Shown one piece after another: positions 56,601-64,000 of a DNA stretch of 64,000 nt. This DNA is from Phoronis australis (Eukaryota; Phoronida; Phoronidae), in contig NMRA01000208.1 in NCBI GenBank assembly GCA_002633005.1, forward strand, positions 411,606 to 475,605, written 5' to 3'. Position numbers and translations under genes: made by a program. Every line of letters begins with the position of its first letter. Position 1 is the first letter of the stretch. Under the pieces are notes generated by a model, which saw only the letters and a program-made list of their open reading frames with translations, made no database searches and had not been told where the DNA came from.

Positions 56601-59600
56601 CATATTTTTAAGTTAATGCGGTAATTTTTTTAGATATATGTATGCATTGTAATTATTTTGTTGTAAGATTCCTCATTCAAACAGTCACCATTTTAAAAAT
56701 GCGCCTCTTTTTTGGTTTAAAAAACAATGCTTTTGAGACATAGATATTATGAGGCATGCAAAAAAAATCATGTCTTGCACTGTAATTAAGCGCGTGATGC
56801 ATTGTTTTTAAAAACCTAAAAGGAGGCTCTTTCTAATACAGCTATTGTGTGAATAATGTGAATTGACTGAAATGCAGTATTGAGTTGGGTTGCATAAAAC
56901 TTCAGAATTTATTACTTTGATTGTTGCATGAAGTCCTGCATTGTTCAATAATTAGTAAAAATGTGACGTGTGAAAATGCAATGTATTTGTTGCTATCCAG
57001 CGAGTAACTTTTGTCCAACATCCTGTGTTATGTGTAGTCATAGGCTATACTTTATTGACTTCCCCTGTTCTGCTGGGTCAACCGGCTAATACATCTGATT
57101 GGTTTAAAAGAAAGAAGTCGTTATCGAAAACCAGTCAGATGTCTTAGCAGGTTGATGCAGTGGAACCTGCGAAGACAGTCAGGTGTAGCCAATGTATAGT
57201 TTCATAAGGTACTTTGCCATTAGGAGACCTTTGGTTTACCGAAGCTTTGAAGAAACTTCTCTTACTTTTCCCACTAGTCAGCCACATTGAAGTTATCGCT
57301 ATATGGCGATTCAGTCATTGGGAGAAAAATTCCAGACGGTGCAGTTCATTGTACTCTCAAATGTATATTGAGTGTTGGGTTTGAGGCTAAGTGACAATTG
57401 TTCTGCCATTTACCATTGTTTATGAAAATGATCAGTATCACTCTTCATCAGATATGTATTCTTTTATTTATTTACAAATTGAAATGTACCAACGTAAACT
57501 GACTCTTCAATAACAAAGAACACATTTTACGGGATATCTATCTCATTGAGTTTCGCGTGATCCTATATCATTGCTGCGACCTCTACTGATTGCGTCGCTG
57601 ATATTTCGCTGTGACCTTTCCCACTACACCGCAGTGTCATTGAGTACGGAAGCATTGCTTTTAAAGTCTACTATTTTCAGTTTTGCTTGCAAATTAACTA
57701 CCGGAGTTAACCTTTTCCACCTACCGCTAAAACTACGTTTCGCGTCTAGTGGGAAAGCACTGTTTATAGTCTATTTCAATGGATTAAATGTCAATTTGCT
57801 CTGGAACAAGGAATTATTGGATTTGAGAAAGTCATTTCATTCTACAGCAAAAATGTCAAGAAAAGGGAATTTGAGTAAATTATGGAGCTGCTGTGGGATT
57901 CCTTGTGTAATCTTGTGACTAAGATACTTTGGGATGGTGCGAATTCTGTCCCATTAATTTTCTCAACTGGTAGTTTTTCAATCACATATTACAGAGCTTG
58001 TAAGTACCATCCAAAAGTTGTCAAATTCATACTGGTATTGGAATGTTTTTAACATGTGTGCCATTCAAAAAATTACAATTTTGTGTATTCTTTTTGTGCA
58101 GACTTCCAACAAAGGCATTTCAAGGCCCAGTAGCTAGTACTTGTGATACGGAACCGTTATTGTCTGTTTACCACGTCAGTGATATTGTACTTACAGTGCG
58201 TGGTAAAAACAGTGTGACAAAATACTGTCACCCTATTATGACCATTAATTTCACTTGCAACGAAAAAGGTGCTAACCCATAATGACTGTTTTTTAATGTT
58301 TACTTATGAATCAAATAGTAATTTTCAACAAAAGCCCAGAGGGCAATGAAAGCTGTCATATCTCCTCATTCCAGCTGTTTCTATTCTTGTAATCATTCCA
58401 TGGTTGTGAACTTTCCCCATCATTCCTGGTCATCATGGCCGACTACTGAATTCTGTACAGTGGTCATGACAAGGAATTCTGGGTCATTTTGTCTGATACT
58501 GTAGCTATGGTCGTATCGTGTGAACCGGTGTCATTTTACTCTTCATTGATTTGTTCTTTACTACATGCAGAGAGGGCACGCTCTGAGGATATATTCATGT
58601 TCCGACGACCAAGTTAGTAATGTGTTCCTTGCATGTGAAGGCATGATCAGTTTTTAGTTGTTGTATTGGAGAGGCAGCGGTTTGATACTTGACCGAACAC
58701 TTAGTACAAAATCTTTTTACTGTGTGTCCTGAAAACTCCACCGTAACAAGATTGGGCAGAATGAACGGCACTAACCACAGCAATTTTACTCCTTGAAAAG
58801 TTTAGAAACGAAAGCGGTCATGCACAAGCTGGTTGTCTTTACAACGGAATTTTATTTTAAAACTGTATTTTGTTTTTAGTTTCCATTTTTGATTTGTGGA
58901 CATGTATAGACATACTTTTTGAAATGAACTTACAAAATGACTCATAAAATACGTCATTTTGTAGTAGAAGCTCTGTCCTATCAATTCACTGATAAGTGCT
59001 GAAAAAAGTATTAGTTGCCTTTTTAATTTTTGAAATTTTGTTTTCGCAGTCACTTTCACATTGTAATGTATTGAAGTGAAAATTTGTTGATTGATTATTT
59101 AAAAATGCCAGTCTTATGGCATTCGACGTTTGGAATCTTACACCTGGTGATATCTTTAATCACCTCGGTATTCACCAATTTATCAAATTTACATTATATC
59201 CAAATGTTTCCTTTTTCACCATTGGAAATTTCACCTGTTTCCTAAGCAGCATTAGCTTCATGTGAAGTTCACTTCTCAGTAGATTAGTGAATGTGTTATC
59301 ACTTTGTCATAGTGATCATTTGGTCAAGAAGAAATGTTGCCCACGATACCAAACTTAGTGGCAAAGAGCACTGCACTTTTTGTAGTTATTTTATAAATGT
59401 GTTTTTGTACCTCAGGTTGCTGGGCCTGTTCCCCTTACTAGCTTTCTATCATTTAGTTATAGTGCACAGATCTCTAGCATGGTGCAGATCTTGGCACATT
59501 CCATATTAGATGTGCAGTGATGTTTAATTATTGTGTGGCTTGAAGTGGTTATTTTTTCTCCTTTTTGTGTAGTCAAAATCTTGATTTGAATTCATTTTTA

Positions 59601-62600
59601 AATCTGTATGCCGTCCTCTAGAAACTTTTGGTTGTTTTTGTGGTAATAGTCTGTTAGAAGGTGCCCGCATTTTGGTAACCAGTTTGCTCCATTGAATAAC
59701 AGGCATCAACTGGTTCTCAAAATGCGGGCACGTTATATCAGACTATTGCCATATTTGTAATACGTCTCCATTTTGTTTACTAATTATTATACTCATCCAG
59801 GGTAACACCCACTCACAACTTAGTGCCTCCCCAGAAATTCCTAAATTTTCAGTTTCAAGCGCCTATGCTCATCTTACTGCCAACCCCCAATTTACTTCTT
59901 TACAAGTGCCTGTGTCATTGTGAACTCCCTTCTCTTCAGAATTTAGCTCCCAAACGGTATGCAACTCGCTAACTTTAATAAGTAAGAATGAGCCAGTTTC
60001 AGCAGAGCCTTGTCTTATTCTGACAGGAAATTCCCATGCTCCCCTGCTCTTTACTGAAGGAGACATGAAATGGTGATTTTGGTTTATGCATATTCTGATA
60101 TTGTAGTACTCCGTGTAATTAATCTCATTGATCGTAACACACTCGTGTGCAAAAAAATGATAAGACCGTTCATTGGTAAGACCGTTCATTGGTAAGACCG
60201 TTCATTGGTAAGACCGTTCATTGGTAAGACCGTTCATTGGTAAGACCGTTCATTGGTAAGACCGTTCATTGGTAAGACCGTTCATTGGTAAGACCGTTCA
60301 TTGGTAAGACCGTTCATTGGTAAGATCGTTCATTGGTAAGACCGTTCACATGAGCTGCGGATGACTAGCTCATTACGTACTGTTTGCATCAGAAAATTTA
60401 AAGATACGCTGCTTAAAAGGTGCTACAGAACTACTGTATGCTATCACTCCATACAAGACAATAAGCCCTCATTCCACCAATATTGTATTTGACTCTTGCT
60501 ATGAAGCCCCCCTGGATGTTAGTTCCATCGAGCATTCCAGTATGCACCCACTATCTCCTTCTCAAAATCTTTGTTTTTAAGTGCTCATGCTTGGGTCAAC
60601 GCCCACCCCTCATTTTTAGTTCCCATTTTGGTTTAAGTGACTTGGGTAGTACGGTAAACATTTTCCATTTTGAAGCAGTGAAAATTAATTACTTTGCTCA
60701 AGGTCGGAGCTTGTACCAAATTTTGGAAATGGGAAACATTAGCCGTCCTAATTTCAAGAATTACAATCTCCGACAGACAGTCACCTAGATGTTACACAGT
60801 ATGAGAACTCTTGAAAACGTTGCGGCAGTGGCTATTTTTGACAATTTTATCAACTGCAAAGACTTTGTTGATATAAAACATGTCCTTTATTTCAGAAACA
60901 TTATGAATGTCAAAATCGCCCCCCATGTACCAAACTTCAGAATCAAGAAAATTCAATTTTGCTTTGAATTTTGGTCTCCCAAAGTTCAGAGACTGTCCCA
61001 AACTGGAGAATTTTTACTGTAACCTGGATGAGTACGGGTGTAATGTTCTATTATTGGAGTGTAAAATTGTGTATAATGTTGTGAATCTAGTGAACTTATG
61101 TTTCAATGTCTGATAACAAGTAAGGTTTCCACACCACACTACCAATCTCTTGTTGTCCATAAAAGGCACAATGTTAACATCTTTGAATGCATTATATCTG
61201 AAGTTTGTTATGCATTGTGTGTTTGTGTCACTACAATAATAACATATTCTCAAGTCAACCATATGATCGTCTGCTACACTGTAGAATTACATGCTCAGTG
61301 TGGAGTTGGATGAGAACGCTCCTTTAGAACTGGGCTTTCAGTTCTTCATTTCATTTCCAGTTGATGACTCGAAAACACTAGAGGAAGACGCGCTGATCCT
61401 GAAGGTGATTGAAGCTTATTGCACTAGTGCCAAACGACACACAGTCAACTCTTGTAAGTACGCAGTGAACTCTTAAAGATAAAAGATATTGAGACTGTTA
61501 GCAAACTGAAGTTGTTTCAGGGTGAAAAAGCACTTGTTGGTCTTACTTTTGAAAATTGATAGGTTGGCGTGGTATTTTTATTGTTGCCCATTTTCTTAAA
61601 AACACCTGAGATGGCGAGCAAACTAAAATCAGTTTCAGTGCTGCAGGGACTTGGTTGCCTTAGCTCAGGTAATTATGCCTCACTTGGCAAAGTATGGAAT
61701 TTCCGAAGTGTTTGTGTGAATTTGTAAAACAATTGAGACGTTGGCTGAAATTGTTGATTTTTGCTTTGCGTAGTGAGCAGAAGTTTCAAATGGAGTTTGG
61801 GTACAAACCGCTACCAATGATCCTTTTTGGCCTTGCTTGGCTGCTTACTGTGATCTTGAATTTGCTCTGTACCCGCCTTCTCTCAAAAATAAGTTGTTTT
61901 ACACCATCATCGTAAAACTGCTCTCAATGTGTTGCTCAGTAAGACAAAAGGGGGCTTTTGCATATGGGAAGAACAGACAGGTTGTTATTGAGACAAGGCT
62001 CAGTAAGACATGACTTCTTGGCTTGGTAAGAACTGAGCGGTTGTTATTATTTGAGGAAAGGTCGAGTAAGTTGTGTCAAGACTGGATAACCTTGGCTTGG
62101 CCTGGCTAGTCATTTTATGTGTCCAAGGATGAGGCCTGTCTTACAGCAGGAAGTGGTCTACATATGACTGCAGGTTGATTACCTTGGTGATGATGAACAT
62201 TGTATTCACACTTGTCCCTGCAGTTTTTATGAAATCCCCAGTGAATGATTTAGTGAATGATTTAGCATTTAGCACCTTCAATGGAAAGGGGATGGCATGA
62301 GATACATAGTAAGATAAACTCATCTTCTGTCTAGAAGATCCTGTGGCTATTTCTAAATTTGATTCTTATTTTTGTATTTTAATATTTGCTGTTCACCAAT
62401 CATTTGAGAATGAACTGATGTCACTTTTGTAAGTGTTGTTGGATATATCCAGTCACAGTAATGTTTAGCCACTAGGTTTTATGTAGTCGTCTTTAGTATG
62501 CAAGTTTTCAGATTAAGATAGTGCCGATTGTGTTGCGGGAAACTTGCAGTTGATACTAGAAGTATTTAATTTTAATACAATTTTGTGTTCTTAAATTTTG

Positions 62601-63540
62601 GTTTACCGTTTTAGGTAGTTTGAATTTGTGTTTTGTATTTTAATTTTAAAAGTTTTCTTTGTAAGACTAGTGGTAGTTTTCGAAAGAGAAGTTGACAAAT
62701 TTCTTCTCATTGAAAATTGACAAAATTTCAATGCAAAATTTTTTGGCTAATTTTGAAATGATTTTAGTGTTATGATATCTGGTTTCCTTTTTTGATTTTC
62801 GCCATAACTTTTACGAAGCCGGGTGATTTTTAACGAAATATGTCATCTTTTCTTTTGAAACCTACTGCACGTGACAAGCACTGCAGATCCCATAACGTGA
62901 CCAACAGATGGCACATGGGAAGACTAAAATCTAATTCTTACTTTCTGACAAACTTTGGGTTTTAAAAAGTTTGCAATTTCTCTGAATAGGTGTATTTTGT
63001 AAATAGTATCTCCCAGACAAGTAGAACTAGCCTTAGCATGATCCACACAAGCAGTGCATTGTAATTTCAATAATTTTCTTTTATTGTTTTGTTCCTTTTA
63101 TTTTGCAACCATGTTTTCTGTTAAGAAAGGAAGTAATTATATGACATGCGTTAATATAACATCAGATACTGTGACTGTACTATGGTGATGATAATTTTAA
63201 TTATTTTATGTTCTTCGACAGTGTTTATTGTCCTTTCCTTAAATAAACCCTTTCTGTGGTTGTACATGGTGTCACTGTGTTAACCCTGACATTGATTTTG
63301 ATCTCCGTTTTTTTTATTTCTTAACGTTTGTTTCATGCCTCAGTGGATTTGAGTAAGGTTCGTTTGTCGTCGGAGCTTTGTAACATAATCAACACATCAA
63401 AGAAATGCGATGACCTAGATCCGTTGATATCTCCGACAGAGGAGGATTACGCACGACTGCGACGTCGGGGGATGGGTGGACTGTGCTGTGCTGCGTTTCC
63501 TGTTGCTAAAGTGATTACTAGAGAACTGAAAAAACTATGA
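44647..63540 (+). CDS. ARHGEF7: PIX-type Rho guanine nucleotide exchange factor (beta-PIX-like), 14 exons
   Basis: Exons: 44647-44715, 46593-46716, 47399-47576, 47971-48066, 48360-48482, 49638-49776, 50172-50312, 50620-50763, 51799-51877, 53671-53792, 54069-54279, 58571-58612, 61361-61453 and 63344-63540. GT-AG sites and phases agree throughout; total 1758 nt, 585 residues. Domains are SH3 (about 7-64; [33 protein letters not shown]), which in this family binds PAK, then the DH exchange domain (about 85-275; [31 protein letters not shown]), PH (about 300-400; [21 protein letters not shown]) and a proline-rich [15 protein letters not shown] (436-450). Last comes [19 protein letters not shown] (about 498-516), which leads into the GIT-binding region in vertebrate PIX. 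It activates Rac1/Cdc42 at focal adhesions. The last exon does not match the vertebrate C-terminus I know, and coiled-coil exons would lie beyond this window. No CH domain was found upstream. Alpha versus beta PIX cannot be separated firmly. Confidence 0.92.
44716..46592 (+). other. PIX intron 1, containing split SINE and dispersed repeats
   Basis: A minus-strand SINE tail lies at 45172-45262, a minus-strand tRNA-like head at about 45870-45960, and two inverted copies of the GCCACTAG-type repeat lie between them (around 45320 and 45730, seen as CACCTGGTGGTCATTTT and CATCTGATGGCCATTTT). The 111-codon frame at 45320-45655 is a by-product of this repeat. A small piece of the CAGCCATATTGTGT family is near 46385. 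Confidence 0.55.
45172..45962 (-). mobile_element. Minus-strand SINE, head and tail separated by other repeats
   Basis: On the minus strand the head (about 45960-45870) has an A-box-like TTGCCTAGTGGGA and a B-box-like GGTTCGTGTCC. The tail (45262-45172) has GGTTCCAGGT and CAATGGGCC-ATCTGAGCGG sequence as in 41141-41370. The 600 bp between them is longer than in the compact copy, so either something inserted into the SINE or these are two partial copies. Confidence 0.55.
49040..49115. mobile_element. Partial end of the GGACGCCCT hAT-type family
   Basis: GGGTGTCCATTCGGACGCCC followed by an end reading AAATGAAAGCCTGG matches the terminal region of the element at 21164-22183. The opposite end was not found, so this is a solo end or a truncated copy. 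It lies in a PIX intron between exons 5 and 6. Confidence 0.55.
50827..51062. mobile_element. About 240-bp TIR element, related to 25766-26010
   Basis: The left end TAAAATCTCGCCAATTTCAG and the complement of the right end, beginning TAAAATCTTACCAAATCAG, are imperfect inverted repeats. The interior shares TTGTGAATGC and AAATATTGTCTG with 25766-26010. Further partial relatives are near 36560-36640 and 46360-46420. Confidence 0.55.
51130..51340 (+). repeat. Dispersed repeat, inverted relative at 60890-61035
   Basis: ATTGAATTTTCTTGATTCTG and an upstream TTTGGG(A/C)CAGTCT block are found here and in the complement of 60890-61035 in the same order. It lies in the PIX intron between exons 8 and 9. 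The type is unknown. Confidence 0.5.
52403..52465 (+). other. Candidate 63-nt alternative PIX exon A within the PH domain
   Basis: A TTCTTGTAG acceptor opens a frame in the phase left by exon 9. It runs for 63 nt (21 codons; [20 protein letters not shown] plus two residues) and meets a GATG|GTGATT donor in the phase needed by exon 10. Length and phase are therefore symmetric. It is not conserved in vertebrate PIX as far as I know. The donor is weaker than those of the constitutive exons. Confidence 0.35.
52482..52721 (+). other. Candidate 240-nt histidine-rich alternative PIX exon B within the PH domain
   Basis: A TAGTGCAG acceptor and a CTT|GTATGT donor bound an open 240-nt stretch (80 codons) with the phase required between exons 9 and 10. 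It encodes [18 protein letters not shown], then a serine/arginine-rich bit, then clusters of histidine (six in a row, and further HHHH and HHH groups) with the cysteines of GCDCSED. Nothing in the vertebrate PIX PH domain corresponds. Such His clusters often bind metals. Its start lies only 16 nt after the end of exon A. Confidence 0.45.
55363..55455 (+). repeat. 32-bp tandem repeat, 3 units
   Basis: Three units of TCTTCCAAGCTATACTCTCT plus AACCCATCCCTG occur, nearly identical, in the PIX intron after exon 11. Confidence 0.9.
55692..55700 (+). other. Candidate 9-nt PIX microexon
   Basis: A pyrimidine-rich tract ending in CTCCGAAG is followed by ATGGACCAG and a near-ideal donor GTATGAGT. Inserted between exons 11 and 12 it keeps the frame and adds three residues (the split Gly codon becomes Asp-Gly-Pro-Gly). 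Confidence 0.35.
55748..55992. mobile_element. G/C-run element with imperfect inverted ends
   Basis: CATGCGCCCATCCAGGGGGG at the left is mirrored by CCCCCCC...CTAGGTGCGCGCATG at the right. GGGGCTCG and CGAGCCCC lie just inside. It resembles the other poly-G miniature elements (2047-2197, 11839-11983). Confidence 0.45.
56700..56830. mobile_element. Palindromic miniature element
   Basis: GCGCCTCTTTTTTGGTTTAA plus AAAACAATGC at the left pairs with GCATTGTTTTTAAAAACC plus TAAAAGGAGGCTC at the right, with a few mismatches, around about 65 bp. Confidence 0.55.
57070..57160. mobile_element. Second palindromic miniature element, distinct family
   Basis: CTGCTGGGTCAACCGGCTAA plus TACATCTGATTGGTTT pairs with AAACCAGTCAGATGTCTTAG plus CAGGTTGATGCAG, about 34 bp per arm with several mismatches, around a loop of some 20 nt. 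Confidence 0.6.
59645..59747. mobile_element. Palindromic MITE of about 100 bp, copy 3 (best preserved)
   Basis: AATAGTCTG...GTGCCCGCATTTTG at the left pairs with CAAAATGCGGGCAC...CAGACTATT at the right. The loop holds ACCAGTTTG and GAATAACAGGCATCAACTGG, the complement of the loop in copy 2. It lies in the PIX intron after exon 12. Confidence 0.8.
60161..60347 (+). repeat. 16-bp minisatellite, about 12 units
   Basis: TAAGACCGTTCATTGG is repeated almost perfectly; a single C-to-T change occurs near the right end. It lies in the PIX intron between exons 12 and 13. Confidence 0.97.
61454..63343 (+). other. PIX intron 13, nothing recognised
   Basis: AT-rich sequence with no repeat family or exon that I could support. 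An AATAAA at 63240-63245 is not preceded by a coding exon in phase. Confidence 0.45.
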
Positions 63541-64000
63541 TAGTTGTATCAACACTGCGGGACAGTTAATACTGCAATAGTTTTGTCCAAGTAACTACTC
63601 AGTAACTTGGCATTGGTAGTTGTACTATCTCCCAGAAGGGGGCGCAATTGGTGATTTCTACCATTCTGTTGCTATCTTGTGATTAATCTGTGACAGGAAC
63701 TGTAAAATCAGTTCTGCTTAGCTGAAGGTTTTGTTTGTCTGTGTTTCACTCATGTTTCTGTGCTCCATGAGATGATCAAGTTCTACTGGTTTACTGGCAG
63801 TAATTTTTTTAGGACGACTCAATTCAATGTTGTCTCAAATATCCAAGACTGTCTGTTGATCTTTTCCCTTATCTTCAGGGATTCTACCAACACATTCTCT
63901 ATCTTTGCACTGATATTTTTCTGTTGAATCAAATTTTGATATCTGTGCAATGCACAAACACGGTTCTTTACTCACAATAGTCTGTTTAAATAAGTTTAAT
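63541..64000 (+). other. 3' UTR of the PIX terminal exon, cut by the window end
   Basis: After the TGA at 63538-63540 no AATAAA appears before the window ends, so the 3' UTR probably continues or uses a variant signal. A strong CTCF-like motif, CCAGAAGGGGGCGC, lies at about 63632-63645. Confidence 0.45.

Larger units (their letters stand above)
54280..58570 (+). other. PIX intron 11 (4.3 kb)
   Basis: Apart from the microexon candidate and miniature elements listed separately, it has a tandem duplication at about 56045-56125 (CCTAT(T/C)GCTATTGGTC twice). The frame at 57571-57918 has no recognisable domain or flanking splice sites. Confidence 0.5.

Noticed and set aside
58103-58282. Additional PIX exon after the TTTTTGTGCAG acceptor
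   Set aside because: In the phase required by exon 11 the frame stops after about ten codons; the open frame is in the wrong phase.

Overview
This is a eukaryotic genomic window: AT-rich, with spliced genes, consensus GT-AG introns of a few hundred to several thousand bases, AATAAA signals and dense transposon debris. No operons or ribosome-binding sites are expected. The encoded proteins resemble vertebrate families closely, and there are lineage-specific repeats, a uricolysis enzyme and an intronless class A GPCR. An invertebrate deuterostome (hemichordate, echinoderm or cephalochordate) fits best; that placement is inference. Exon coordinates were derived by hand from splice sites and reading-phase continuity.

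Layout. 1-12 kb is repeat-rich. Two copies of a 1.37-kb sequence (841-2208 and 10631-11994) bracket remains of three LINEs (5.3-6.2, 6.9-7.6 and 7.6-8.1 kb) and one intact single-exon GPCR (8257-9288). 12-16 kb holds a fold-back element with a 13-bp minisatellite in its loop and a 238-bp MITE. 16.1-18.2 kb, minus strand, carries a complete three-exon 5-hydroxyisourate hydrolase gene whose exons are too short to stand out as ORFs. It lies head-to-head with a 12-exon leucine-rich-repeat gene on the plus strand (19638-35540), most like LRRC63. 36-38.4 kb contains a decayed LINE reverse transcriptase and a second LINE scrap. A compact housekeeping-type promoter at about 38.55 kb probably starts the next gene, a PIX-type Rho GEF (ARHGEF7/ARHGEF6 family). 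Its coding exons run from 44647 to 63540 and encode SH3, DH, PH, a proline-rich stretch and the beginning of the GIT-binding region.

The genes do not form a pathway. The hydrolase acts in urate breakdown, the PIX protein is a Rac/Cdc42 exchange factor scaffold for PAK and GIT, and the LRR protein has no assigned function here. The most notable observations are two overlapping-choice cassette exons (one very histidine-rich) inside the PIX PH domain, a 9-nt microexon candidate, an unusual PIX C-terminal exon, a hAT-type element with perfect 8-bp target duplications, a LINE and a tRNA-derived SINE sharing a 3' tail, and several families of palindromic miniature elements.
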